Below are positions 35,505-46,299 of a stretch of DNA of 64,000 bases, one piece after another (position 1 is the stretch's first letter; each line of letters begins with the position of its first letter). Position numbers and translations under genes: made by a program. A model generated the notes under the pieces. That model saw only the letters and a list, made by a program, of their open reading frames with translations, was not told the origin of the DNA and made no database searches. Source of the DNA: Limnanthes douglasii subsp. nivea (Eukaryota; Streptophyta; Magnoliopsida; Brassicales; Limnanthaceae); assembly GCA_036936605.1 (NCBI GenBank), contig JAUPFV010000004.1:66674352-66738351 (forward strand), given 5' to 3'.

Positions 35505-36509
35505 GACTTTACCTTTTATTATAACAACAACAAATATTTTATGAAATACTTATAACTTCATAAGATCTAATTTTGGTTTAAAAAATAATAACAAACACTT
35601 GTAAAATTTAAAACCAAATCACAATAGTAATCAAAATGTAATATTAAAATTATAACCGTAGAATTTGTAATATTTTAACATGATAAGATATAGTTTTGGT
35701 TTGTATTAGATCTAAAAACATAATAATAATAATATTCAAAATGTGATAATAACATAAGTAATATTTAAAATTTTGGACTATATAATAATTACAACACTAA
35801 AAAACTTAATAACCAAAACAAAGTAGTATTAACAAAAATGACTTTACCTTTTATTATAACAACAACAAATGTTTTATGAAATACTTATAACTTCATAAGA
35901 TCTAATTTTGGTTTAAAAAATAATAACAAACACTTGTAAAATTTAAAACCAAATCACAATAGTAATCAAAATGTAATATTAAAATTATAACCGTAGAATT
36001 TGTAATATTTTAACATGATAAGATATAGTTTTGGTTTGTATTAGATCTAAAAACATAATAATAATAATATTCAAAATGTGATAATAACATAAGTAATATT
36101 TAAAATTTTGGACTATATAATAATTACAACACTAAAAAACTTAATAACCAAAACAAAGTAGTATTAACAAAAATGACTTTACCTTTTATTATAACAACAA
36201 CAAATGTTTTATGAAATACTTATAACTTCATAAGATCTAATTTTGGTTTAAAAAATAATAACAAACACTTGTAAAATTTAAAACCAAATCACAATAGTAA
36301 TCAAAATGTAATATTAAAATTATAACCGTAGAATTTGTAATATTTTAACATGATAAGATATAGTTTTGGTTTGTATTAGATCTAAAAACATAATAATAAT
36401 AATATTCAAAATGTGATAATAACATAAGTAATATTTAAAATTTTGGACTATATAATAATTACAACACTAAAAAACTTAATAACCAAAACAAAGTAGTATT
36501 AACAAAAAT
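35505..36509 (+). repeat. 335-bp tandem triplication inside hAT copy 2
   Basis: Three nearly identical units starting at GACTTTACCTTTTATTATAA (35505, 35841, 36175), with spacings of 336 and 334 bp. It lies between the transposase stop and the right end. Copy 1 has the unit once, split by the Tat insertion at 13193-23581. Units differ by only a few bases, so the amplification is recent. Confidence 0.95.
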
Positions 36510-36636
36510 GTAATAATAATTCTATAATAATATGCAATATCTCAATATTTTTTAAATATAACATTTTGGTTATAAAATAAATAAAATCAGCATAATATTT
36601 ACCAATAAACCACCGGTTTTTTACAAATAAACCGTG

Positions 36637-36772
36637 GTTTCGCAGTCCTGCCGGGTTGCAGTCCTGCCGGGTTGCAGTCCTGGCGGGTTGCGGTCCTGGC
36701 GGGTTGCTCCTTATGCGGTCCTGGCGGGTTGCGGTCCTGGCGGGTTGCGGTCCTAATGGGCCAGTTTCGCAG
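36637..36772 (+). repeat. Right subterminal repeats of hAT copy 2
   Basis: Seven or so copies of GGGTTGCGGTCCTGGC in the same direction as the left array at 30276-30427. Likely transposase-binding sites by analogy with other hAT elements. Confidence 0.85.
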
Positions 36773-36894
36773 GTAGACCGCCAGTTCTTAAGCAGGTTGT
36801 CAGCTTTGAACCATGGTTCCTGAACCATTAGACACCTCTAGACAAGACTAATTAAGTGAAGGGAAATTACTAATTTGTACTAACATTATTTTAA

Positions 36895-37760
36895 GGGTAT
36901 GGCTATTTATACCAAATCCAGGTTTAAGTATACCCAAAATCTTCCTTTCATTTTCGTTTGACTTTTTTTTTGACCTTTTTACCCTCGATAATAAAATTAA
37001 TATCGAAACTGCCATTAAGTAAAAAAAACTACTAAGTGTATCCTGAATATACCCAATTCACCAAATAACCTATTTCGCTATCTATACCCAAACAAACATT
37101 ATTCTTTACTGATTTTTGATCCAAATAGTATAGTTTTCTTATTTTTTTTGAAATCAAGTTCAAACTTCATAACAAAATCAAGAACATTAAACCTAAAACA
37201 CAAAATCGATCATGACAGAAGCAGAACAAGGGATCAGTGTGGAGGGGTTGATGTCGCCGGAAAAAAGGATGATGAAATGTTGCCGGAAAAAGAGTTTGAG
37301 TCGCCGGAGAAACCGCCACCGTCGCCGGAGAAGCACCCATCTCCGGCACGGGTACCTAGTACCGAGCGGCACAGCTGCTCGCACCGATGGTGCGCCTCGG
37401 GCAGCACCATCGGTGCCGGTTGCCGGCCATTTTCCAGCCGACAACTTGGCTAGAAAATGGCCACTAAACCCTAATTTTTTGCCTAATTGAAACTCTAATT
37501 CTAACCAAACACTAAGATCTACCCTAAATCTAACTTAAATATAACCTAAATTGAGAGAGAAGTGAGATTGTTTGAGAGTTAGAGAGAAGTGAGAGAAAGT
37601 ATAGGGAAAAATGTTGTGGATGGAAGTTAGTAAAAAAAAAATTGGCTTATATACCTAGAAAATGGTATTTTTGGAAAAAAATGGGTATACTTAGATCAAC
37701 TTTGGGTATACTCAAAATTGGGTATACTTAAACCTGAATTGGGTATATATAGCTTGACCC
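36895..37760. mobile_element. Non-autonomous Mutator-like element, possible Pack-MULE
   Basis: An 866-bp element with ~45-bp terminal inverted repeats (GGGTATGGCTATTTATACC at the left, the complement of GGGTCAAGCTATATATACCC at the right, both followed by CAGGTTTAAGTATACCCAA) and a perfect 9-bp target duplication TTATTTTAA (36886-36894 and 37761-37769), as expected for Mutator-like elements. The middle (about 37212-37450) is GC-rich and codon-like, in sharp contrast to the AT-rich ends. It reads as proline/serine/glutamate-rich in one frame and arginine-rich in others. It may be a captured host gene piece. No transposase is encoded. Confidence 0.8.
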
Positions 37761-37769
37761 TTATTTTAA

Positions 37770-38435
37770 TACTCTAACTACCATAGCCATGAATGGCAAC
37801 CAGGGAACTAAAATTTATCTTTTCTATTTTTTCTTTTTATTTTATTTTTAAAAGATCCGTATATTTCAAACCAGAGCTCGAAAAAAATAAATGAAAGTAC
37901 CATCGCTTTTGTTTTTTTAAAATAAACAAAACTAGATCCATTGATGATATTTTTAATTTTTTTTAAAAAATAAAATTTCACCAGTAACAACTCTGAGGAT
38001 ATCCGGAGAATTGTTCAGGAAATCATGAGTTGCAAACAATTCTCATGATGTCCTGAGAATTTCAAACACTTCGAGATACCAGCGAGTATATATGGTCGAG
38101 AGTATTTTTGTCTAAATTTCAATTCGAGGTACCAAGTTACACTATTAAAAAAGCGGGTACCACTTGGTAATTAAATAATTTAGAAGATATTTACTGGTAC
38201 TTTTCTCTTAAGTAAATTAAGAATTGGTAAAATAAAGTTCCAAAAATATTTGTGAGTAGTTTTGTTTTGTTTTATAATTGATGAGAACGGATGACTAAGA
38301 TAGTTGCTCGTAACTTCAAACCAGATTATTACGCTGTCTTTAAACCAGACTGTTTTATAATTGATGAGGCTGACTAAAAGAGGGATAAACATGACAGACT
38401 TAAGAAGCACCATGGTAAGGGTAATGGTTCAACTA
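37770..38435. other. Unassigned DNA
   Basis: Low-complexity A/T-rich sequence with a partly self-complementary patch near 37990-38065 ('gagaattgttcaggaaatcatgag' type words). No gene is supported. Confidence 0.5.
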
Positions 38436-38439
38436 ATAA

Positions 38440-39708
38440 GCATATTGATCAGTTGCTGATTGATCTCTTTGCTTTTCCGTCCGAATCGGTATTTTTGCAA
38501 CCCCCAATGAAGATACTATTTTTAGCCGTAGGAAAAACTGGAGGCAATCGCCTTTGTCCGGAAAAATACTCTCCGGAAATTTTCCTAAGAGGTTTGATAG
38601 GTCCAAAATGGAAAAATACGATGGGAGTCGAGATCCGGACAACCATCTAGAACAGTTCAAGAACTTCGTGATGATTTTTGATGACGATGACAAGCTACTG
38701 TGTAGGGCCTTTTCCCAAACTTTCACAAAAGTGCCCCCAAATGGTACAACAGTCTCCCTCAGAGGTGTATACGAAATTTTGATACGTTCTGGGTTGCCTT
38801 CCGAATGCAATTTGTTGGAAGTAAGGAACTCAAGGGTAATGGGGACACCATTATCCATTGTGCTCAGGAACCAAACGAGTCCCTGAAGGAGTACGTTAAT
38901 CGTTTTGTGAATACAAATAATGGGCTAGCAGATTTCTTTGAACAAGTTGCAATTGCGTACCTTAGACAAGTTTTAAATCCAAGAAATCTAGCCGATTAAG
39001 TGACTCGGAAGAAGACTATGATCTGGGGTGGTTTGTTGAATCAAGTGGGAAAGCAAATCAACGTAGAAGAGACCAAGAAAACCAAAGTACACTGCCAAGT
39101 GAGATCTACTACTACAACAACGACTCCTCCAGCTACTAACCAATCTGGTTATAGGGCGAAGGAGACTGGACAAGGGTCCAACCGGTCAAGGCAGAATCAA
39201 TCCAACCAAACTCAGAGCCAACATACCAGAAGTAAGAGGAGACCCTTGGTTTAGCCTGAGTGGTTTGCTGAGTTGGGGGAGAGTATGGCTACAATTTATG
39301 ACAAGACTAAGAATGAGGTGCATTTTAGAAAACCTACAGCGTTGCAGTCCCCCAGAGAAAACCGGAGCACTCGCTTCTGCCAATACCACAATGGTATAGG
39401 TCATGATACTCACGATTGTATAGCATTGAAGAAGGAGGTCCAGAACCTCATTGAAAGGGGGAATTTATGGGCCTACATCAAAAAGCGAGGGGGAACCAGA
39501 CCAGATAATGCGCAAACTAATACTTTTTGGACAGGTCCTTCGAACAATCTTGGGACATCTATACAAAAGGGTGCAACAGTAATTGTTGAAAGATATGATA
39601 TTGACTCTGAGTATATGGATCCAGATCCGAGTCGAAATCAGGTGGGGGTGATAACAGACAAAACTAAATCGGTTTCCAGTATGATTAGCTTTTTTGAGTC
39701 ACTAACTA
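38440..39708 (+). pseudogene. Ty3/gypsy Tat gag fragment
   Basis: Colinear with the gag at 13689, in shifting frames: RFDRSKMEKYDGSRDPDNHL and LEQFKNFVMIFDDDD (about 38590-38690), CRAFSQTF, GNGDTIIHC and ESLKEYVNRFVN (about 38830-38910), a zinc knuckle CQYHNGIGHDTHDC (about 39378-39420), and ISFFESLTIF (39685-39714). It stops abruptly where a reverse-strand copia fragment begins. At least three frameshifts and a stop near 38998 break it. Confidence 0.85.
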
Positions 39709-39872
39709 TTTTCACATCAAGTTGTTCAACTTCCAAATTCAAGCTAGCAGCTATTCCAAGAACTATTCCAAGAACAACACAAATGGATGATATTTTTACT
39801 ACAGGTGAAAATATTTCTTCAAAATCAATACCTTTTCTCTGACTAAATCCTTTAATAACCAATCATGCCTTG

Positions 39873-40208
39873 TGATGCAGACAGTTCGGTGAATTGACAG
39901 TTCGGAGCTCCGGTGTCAGATTTTGACCCACAGCACCTTGTTTCGAAGGAAACGACGTCACGAACGCAAGTCACGAGCTTTGCTCGTGAGCTATGGGATT
40001 TTTTAGGTATTCGGGCTCATCTATCCTTTTTTTTCGTAATTTTAATACTTTAGGCTATTTTTGTAATTTTCATATTTTTAGTTTTAGGGTTTTGCTTGAA
40101 CTCTATATAAACCTATCTTCTATTCATTGTTAGGGGAATTGTTTTTTATTAATGAAAAAAATTAGGGTTTTATCCCTTTTAGGCTTCTCTGCGTTTCACT
40201 CTCCATCA
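39873..40208 (+). repeat. 5' LTR of the gene-carrying element
   Basis: 336 bp, TGATGCAGACAG to CTCCATCA. It contains a TATATAAA promoter (about 40104-40111) shortly before the probable RNA start. Confidence 0.95.
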
Positions 40209-40211
40209 TAG

Positions 40212-40227
40212 TGGTATCAGACACAGG
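40212..40227 (+). promoter_or_regulatory. Primer-binding site, initiator tRNA-Met type
   Basis: TGGTATCAGACACAGG begins three bases after the LTR end. The first nine bases match the 3' end of initiator tRNA-Met; the usual site continues GAGC. Confidence 0.85.
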
Positions 40228-40239
40228 CAATCCTGCGAG

Positions 40240-42051
40240 ATGGTGCGAGGAAGAACCAACGGTCGCGGTGACGCTGCAGTGACTAGAGATACACGTGATT
40301 TTGGTGATCGTGAAGTTGCTGACCTACGCCGTCAGGTGGCTGATCTTACCTGTCAGATGGTTGTTCTTAACGTCAGGCGAGAAGTTGCTGCCCTACGTCG
40401 TCAGGTGGCTGATCTTACCCGTCAGATGGCTGATCTTAATGCCAGGCAACAAGGCACGGAGGTTGAAGGTATCACTAACCCTTTTGGGGAGGGGTTCGAA
40501 CAGAATACTTTTCACGCCCGCCGCTGGGAGCTTGGATTTAAGGATGAAATATCTGCGGAAACTTGGTCAGAATATGGAGATCCGATTTATGATGTATACG
40601 GTGATGAGGATGAAGACGATCCAATTTATGATGTATACGACGATGAGGATGAAGATGAAGATGACTGGATAACACCAAAAGACGTCTCATGTTCGTTCGA
40701 TAAGGTAAACAATAAAAACACCAGAGGATCTGGAGCTAAGGATAAAGAAACAAAACCTTTTACACCATTTTTTTCATCGAAAAGCAAAGAATTAATTTCG
40801 AATTCCAGTTTCTCTTCTTTTCATACGGATGAATCGGTGGATAAAAGATATGATATCCAGTATACCCTCTCCAACTCAAAACCAAAAATAAAAGGTAAAA
40901 GAAAATATATCAGTGGGGACTATTTACCATTGTTCTTGCCACCAACCAAACCTTCTGGGACCAATAGAGAACAAAAATTCAGAAGGAAACGGGTTCGAAA
41001 AAGAGGAAACCGAACACAGGGTAGACGGAAACAGACAACACCCAATGTAGACATTGATGCTATGAACGAGGAGGCTTTCACCAACTACTCCAAGCAGTAC
41101 GAGACTGAAAATGGTAAGAAGAAATCACACGGTTTGTACGCTTTCACTCTTTTCTCTATCTTTTTCGATTCCAACTCGGGTTATATGTATAACCATGATT
41201 CTGTTCTTGGAAAAGTTGATACTTTGATGTTACATGAATCGATGACTTTCACTGGTGATTGTAATTGTGATACAAGATTGGGTAGGAATGATTATATGCA
41301 GATTCCAGATTTTGTGGGCTCTCAAACTGGGTCTTCACTAGTTAATACCGTTGTGTTTAGTTCTTGTTCATGTGCACCTAAGGTTTTTGATGAAATGTCC
41401 GAAAGAGACAGTGTCGTGATCGTTATATATGTTACGTATGGGATGGAGAGTTTGGGTGTCAAGAAATCCCAAGCTTCTGCTATCACACGATATTGCAGAT
41501 TTTTGTTGTTTGGTTTCGAAGAGAACGAGTTTGAGTTGCAAATGAATAAGCTTCTACCTATAACTGCTGCTAGTTCTTTGGATTTTGTCTCTTTTGATGG
41601 TATCCTTCCTATAGGAGTGAAAGGTAGAAACATCAACTGTTGGGCACAACAAACCTTAGTGGAATTGGCAATGCACATTGCAGATACATCCGGGACCTAT
41701 GATATTCAGGAGTATAATACCTCCTGCAATGTGTTTCTCATAATGTCACTATTAGCCAATTTGATTCCGGAAGAGCATCCACAGTTGGAAAAATATGTTC
41801 AGACACCAACAACAATTGGCATATTAAATGCATGTCTTGTTGTCACTGGTCGCGGGGCTCCTGCACTTCATAACTCGGGGTTTGCGGGTTCTTGCTCAAG
41901 CATATGGAAACAGAATTATTATTGGGATGCCTGTCCTTCCTCGAGAAGCAATGAGTATCCCCTTTTTATTCCACGCCAAAATTATTGCTCCACTAGTGGA
42001 GAAAACTCATGGACTGAGAAAAGTTCGAGTAACTTCGGAATGGAATTCTGA
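40240..42051 (+). CDS. Gag-like first ORF fused to unidentified sequence
   Basis: 603 codons starting 12 bases after the primer-binding site. Residues 1-75 (MVRGRTNGRGD, then repeated RRQVADLTRQMADLNARQ) and the NPFGEG and RRWELGFK words resemble the start of plant gypsy gag proteins. Next comes a direct duplication of an acidic motif (DPIYDVYGDEDEDD twice), like the linker near gypsy protease. From about residue 150 on, a basic stretch (KRKYISG, KFRRKRVRKRG) and then ~330 residues (for example LLANLIPEEHPQLEKYVQTP) match nothing I know. They may be a second captured host sequence. The frame ends inside the region that the next frame continues. Confidence 0.6.
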   Translation: MVRGRTNGRGDAAVTRDTRDFGDREVADLRRQVADLTCQMVVLNVRREVAALRRQVADLTRQMADLNARQQGTEVEGITNPFGEGFEQNTFHARRWELGFKDEISAETWSEYGDPIYDVYGDEDEDDPIYDVYDDEDEDEDDWITPKDVSCSFDKVNNKNTRGSGAKDKETKPFTPFFSSKSKELISNSSFSSFHTDESVDKRYDIQYTLSNSKPKIKGKRKYISGDYLPLFLPPTKPSGTNREQKFRRKRVRKRGNRTQGRRKQTTPNVDIDAMNEEAFTNYSKQYETENGKKKSHGLYAFTLFSIFFDSNSGYMYNHDSVLGKVDTLMLHESMTFTGDCNCDTRLGRNDYMQIPDFVGSQTGSSLVNTVVFSSCSCAPKVFDEMSERDSVVIVIYVTYGMESLGVKKSQASAITRYCRFLLFGFEENEFELQMNKLLPITAASSLDFVSFDGILPIGVKGRNINCWAQQTLVELAMHIADTSGTYDIQEYNTSCNVFLIMSLLANLIPEEHPQLEKYVQTPTTIGILNACLVVTGRGAPALHNSGFAGSCSSIWKQNYYWDACPSSRSNEYPLFIPRQNYCSTSGENSWTEKSSSNFGMEF

Positions 42052-43603
42052 TAGAAGACCGCACCTGGATTCTTCTGGTAGTAGTAGCTTCATATATACT
42101 TCGGCCTTAACACATTCTCTTGAAACACACAAGGAGCTACAGAAAGGGATTGCTCTTCTCAAGGAAAGTGTGGCTTCTATCACAGCATACTGTTACAATT
42201 TACTGTGTCTAGAAGTGCCTGTTGAGATGTCTCATTTTAAAGCATTTGCCAAATTACTGGCTACCTTATCCTCATCAAAGGAAGTTCGGTCTGTGTTTTC
42301 CCTCAAAATGGCTATTTTCGCTACCTATAATCCTTTCACGGTTTGTTTGGCTTCCGAGAATCTTCAAATTGAGACATTTAGGCAGTACATCGCTCAAGAT
42401 GCCGTTTTCCTTAAGGCTTTCTATCAAGCCTACGAACTGGCAGAAGAATGTGCAGATGATGATGATGCTACGATTAGCATCTCTGAGTTGAAGAAGAATG
42501 TGGCCGAAGAGTTGAAATTGCACAGTTCAGTTGCACAGGAGTGGGGTTTAGACATCGCTAAAGAGTGTACCATTAACTCAGCAACAATGAAGTACACAGA
42601 TTTCTTGCTGGCAACTGCTTCTGGGAAGGTTGAAGGAGTTAAAGCTCCAGGCAAACTTGCTACTCCATTTGAGAAGACGAAAGTTGCTGCATATACTTTG
42701 GGTGCAATGACGCCTTGCATGAGGTTGTATGCATATCTGGGTATCGAGTTTAAGGCACTTTTGGATCCTAAAGAAGCGTCTAATCATCCTTACAAGAAGT
42801 GGATTGACAATTATTCATGTGATGAGTTTCAGGCAGCACCTTTGCAAACAGAAGACTTGCTTGATAAGCTTAGTGTGACTATGACAGGAGAGGAGCTGGA
42901 CGTTGTTGAAAAGCTCTATCACCAAGCCATGAAACTTGAAATCGACTTCTTCAATGCTCAACAACTTACTAACCCCACTATACTTCCATTGATAAAAAAA
43001 CACAGCCCCGAAGAAGATCATCTTATAATATTCTCTGATTTTGATCTCACTTGTACCATTCTTGATTCTTCTGCAATTTTGACAGAGCTCCCAATAGTAA
43101 CAGCTCCGAAGACTGATCAGAATCAACCTGAAAATAAAATTGCTCGATTGGCATCTGGTGAGCTGCGGAATACATGGATTCGTTTATCTAAGCAATATAC
43201 AGAAGAATATGAAGAATTCATAGGAAGAATTTTGCTTTCTCAGAAAGTGGATCAGTTCAACCATGATGCTCTTAGTAAATCTCTCGAAATACTTTCAGAA
43301 TTTGAGAAGAAGGCAAATTCTAGAGTAGTTGAATCTGGAGTGCTTAAGGGTATAAATATTGAAGACATCAAACGAGCTGGGGGACGCGTGATTCTTCAAG
43401 ATGTTTGTATTGACTTCTTTCAGAAGATCAGAACAAACGTAAATCTGAATGCAAGTGTGCAAATTTTATCATATTGTTGGTGCAGTGATCTCATCAGGGC
43501 AGCATTTTCTTCAGGCGACTCTTCTGATGGGGAGACCGGTTCAGATTCGAGGGCGAATCTTCTCTACCCCAGCGGGAATGATGCAGACAGTTCGGTGAAT
43601 TGA
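41828..43603 (+). pseudogene. Captured TH2-type thiamine-metabolism gene piece
   Basis: Plant TH2 proteins join an N-terminal TENA/THI-4 domain with a C-terminal HAD phosphatase that removes phosphate from thiamine monophosphate. Here the TENA domain is nearly complete (about 42295-42950: NPFTVCLAS, FRQYIAQDAVFLKAF, KVAAYTLGAMTPCMRLYAYL, HPYKKWIDNYS). The HAD domain starts well (FSDFDLTCTILDSSA, the DxD-type nucleophile motif) but is cut after LSYCWCSDLIRAAFS, before the later HAD motifs. It then runs into retrotransposon tail and ends in the 3' LTR. There are no introns, so it was copied from mRNA. The first ~150 codons of the frame are unrecognised. It overlaps the upstream ORF in another frame and lacks a clear start. 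Confidence 0.88.
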
Positions 43604-43914
43604 CAGTTCGGAGCTCCGGTGTCAGATTTTAACCCACAGCACCTTGTTTCGAAGGAAACGGCGTCACGAACGCAAGTCACGAGCTTTTCTCGTGAGATAT
43701 GGGCTTTTTTAGGCATTCGGGCTCATCTATCCTCTTTTTTCGCAATTTTAATACTTTAGGCTATTTTTGTAATTTTTATATTTTTAGTTTTAGGGTTTTG
43801 CTTGAACTCTATATAAACCTATCTTCAATTCATTGTTAGGGGAATTGTTTTTTATTAATGAAAAAAATTAGGGTTTTATCCCTTTTAGGCTTCTGTGCGT
43901 TTCACTCTCCATCA
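43579..43914 (+). repeat. 3' LTR of the gene-carrying element
   Basis: 336 bp, about 97% identical to 39873-40208. The captured frame ends inside it (43603). Confidence 0.95.
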
Positions 43915-46213
43915 CCTTGTATCTTGGTTGTGGATTTCCTTCTTCAGTCCTTAGCTTAAACAACCATTTATTGTTGAGTGTTTTTTTTGTAGCTCTACAA
44001 AATCATATGTGTGATTCTCATACAACGACTTCATCTCTTCTTGCATGGCCTTCCACCACTCTTTCTTTTGAATGTGCAACATAACTTTTTCAAAACATTC
44101 AGGTTATCCCCCGATAGATAGTAACGCACACTCATGTGTTGGGTATCCATTCGAATATCAATTATCTCTAATAGGTTCTTCGGTATTATTTCCTTCAACT
44201 TTAAATATCGTTTCTTCATGGTAATGAGCCTCGTCATGATCCGCATACTCAACTGGGAATGGTGCATCCAGAACTAAGTCAATTTTAGTATTGACGTCTG
44301 ATTTTGTCTTATCAATGTTCTTCATATCTTCAAGAGTTTGGTCTTCAAAAAACACAACGTCTCTGCTTCGAATGATTTTTCTAATTCTTGGATTCCAAAG
44401 TCTATAGCCAAACTCATCATGTCCGTAGCCAAGAAATACACATTCTTTGGTTTTCTCATCCAACTTAAATCTTTCATCTCGAGGGACATGTACAAACATC
44501 TTACAACCAAACACCTTCAAGTGTTTGTAGCTTATATATTTTTTGGTCCATATTTTTTCGGGAATTGCATAATCTAAAAGAATTGAATGAGATAAGTTGA
44601 TAAGATCTACCATCGTCATCAATGCCTCATCCCATAAGGACTTTGACAATCTTAAATGGGAGAGAATGCATACGATCTTGCTAGAAATAGTTCGATTCAT
44701 TCTTTTTTGCAATACCATTATGTTGTGGGGTCTTGGGTACTGATCTTTCAAGCATGATACCATAACACCACCATTATCAGATCAGACACATTTCAAAAGT
44801 TTTCCAGTTTTCCATTCAACATTGGCATAAAACGTTTTGAATACTTCTAACACCTGATATTTGGCCTTCGAAGTATAAGCCCACACATTTATAGAATGAT
44901 GATCAATGATCGTGACAAAATATAACGATATGTCAATACTTATGTCATCTATTAAACATACATATGTATGTATGTATGAACTTAAGAATACTATTTTTCC
45001 TATGTGGTCGTCCTGCTCGAAATGCAACTCTATGTTGTTTTCCTGCCAAACAATAAGTGCCTTATTTAAAAAAAATGTTTGGAAGGTTTGGTATAAGATT
45101 TTATTTTGTGAGAATTTTAAGTTCTTTCTCACTCATATGACCAAGTCTAGCATGCCATAGATTCGTCGAGTCTTCATGCTTGATCGCATTCGCTTCTACT
45201 CCATTTGATTGTTTTGTTTGCATATAATACAAACTATCAATCTTTTTACCTCTGGCCACGACCAGATTTCATTTATTAAGCTTCCAAACTTCATTGCCAA
45301 AGGTGTTTTCGTATTCCATGTCATCAAGCTGACCAGTAGAGATCAAATTGATACGAATATTTGGAATATGTCGAACATCTTTTACGTCCATCGTAAAAAA
45401 TCAGGTATGTTTCACTATCGTTGGATATGACAACTGCATTTCCTCTATTGTCATCGGTATCTTCCTTAGGCTTATTTCTCTCAACTTCCAAAAATTCCTT
45501 CTTGAAATGTCCAGGTTTATGACAAATATTGCAAGTGAGGTCGCCTCTTAACTTTGATATACCTCTTAACTTTTTTTCCTTTCTCCAGTCTCTAGAGAAA
45601 TGTTTGATTCTAGTTCTTCCTCTCTCGGTGACTAGTGCTTGTCCTTAAGGGTGACTGAAAGAGCTTTGCTATGCTCTTCTTTTTCCTTCTCTGTCGATAC
45701 TTTCTTTTACCATGCTTAACATCGTCTTTCTTTGTGGTGCCGAATGGCTAAGAGCTACCATAAGTGTTTCCCAGCTATCCGGTTAAAAACGTAACAAAAT
45801 CAAAGCTCGAATCTCTTCAGCTATGGCCAGTTTCATGTTCGTCAAATTCTCGAGAATCTCGTTAAATTTCGCCAAGTGGTCAAATACACTTTACCTATCA
45901 TAAAATTCCAGGTTCACAAGTCTCTTTATGATGAAAGCTTTATTTTAAGCATTTTTGGGCTCATAAATTTCTCTAATTGTTTTCGTAATTTGAAAGCGTC
46001 TGTTTCTTTTGCAGTTTCGTGAATCACCCTTGTTTCAACCCACTGTCGAATCACACTAGCAGTTGTACAGTTGAGTTTTTTCCAATTTGCTTCACTTATT
46101 GCACCTTGTTTGAATCTCTTTAGTTTAATAGGATCAAACAAGTCTTTACAGTATAACAAATCTTCTATCATGGGTTCCCAAATGGAATAGTTTGTTTTTG
46201 TGAGTATGATCAT
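43915..46213 (-). pseudogene. Copia gag-integrase remnant on the reverse strand
   Basis: Reverse-strand frames give copia gag (NYSIWEPMIEDLLYCKDLFD, 46213-45926), a zinc-knuckle-like CNICHKPGHFKKEF whose last cysteine is replaced (about 45500-45535), traces of protease and GAG-pre-integrase (45132-44782), and the C-terminal half of integrase (LSKSLWDEALMTMVDLINLS, VFGCKMFVHVPRDERFKLDEK, CVFLGYGHDEFGYRLWNP; 44763-44158). The RT start is near 43950-44050 (WWKAMQEEMKSLYENHTYDF). Many stops and shifts are present. Confidence 0.85.
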
Positions 46214-46299
46214 GAAACTGCCACCGGTGTCCGGTGTTCGTAAGTTCCTTCATTTTTGTACGACAAAGAAAGATATGGAATTGCACTGATACCAGTTTT

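Larger units (their letters stand above)
30220..36840 (+). mobile_element. Two-gene hAT transposon, copy 2, intact transposase
   Basis: A 6,621-bp element with ends TAGAGGTGTCAAACGG (30220) and the reverse complement of TAGAGGTGTCTAATGG (to 36840), and an exact 8-bp target duplication GACAAGAC (30212-30219 and 36841-36848). It carries the accessory gene on the reverse strand (31075-32450), a shared promoter, the intact transposase on the plus strand (33262-35400), and a 335-bp block in three tandem copies (35505-36509) that is single in copy 1. Subterminal GC-rich repeats lie at both ends. With an open transposase and full ends it could be mobile or could mobilise copy 1. Confidence 0.96.
39873..43914 (+). 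mobile_element. Gene-carrying LTR retrotransposon without pol
   Basis: A 4,042-bp element with two 336-bp LTRs (about 11 differences), the primer-binding site TGGTATCAGACACAGG (initiator tRNA-Met type), and the exact 5-bp target duplication CCTTG (39868-39872 and 43915-43919). It sits inside the RT of the reverse-strand copia element. The interior has a gypsy-gag-like start, an acidic linker, an unrecognised segment and an intron-free piece of a host TH2-type gene, then a short tail resembling the end of a gypsy polyprotein (SDSRANLL). Protease, RT and integrase are absent, so it must have moved with another element's enzymes. Its LTRs suggest a Ty3/gypsy chromovirus parent, but this is inference. 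Confidence 0.93.

Noticed and set aside
37990..38065. Transposon end from self-complementary words
   Set aside because: The pairing is short and imperfect and no partner end or target duplication is visible.
41500..41560. PPR gene piece in the captured segment (KVFDEMSERD)
   Set aside because: One short resemblance only; no 35-residue repeat register before or after it.
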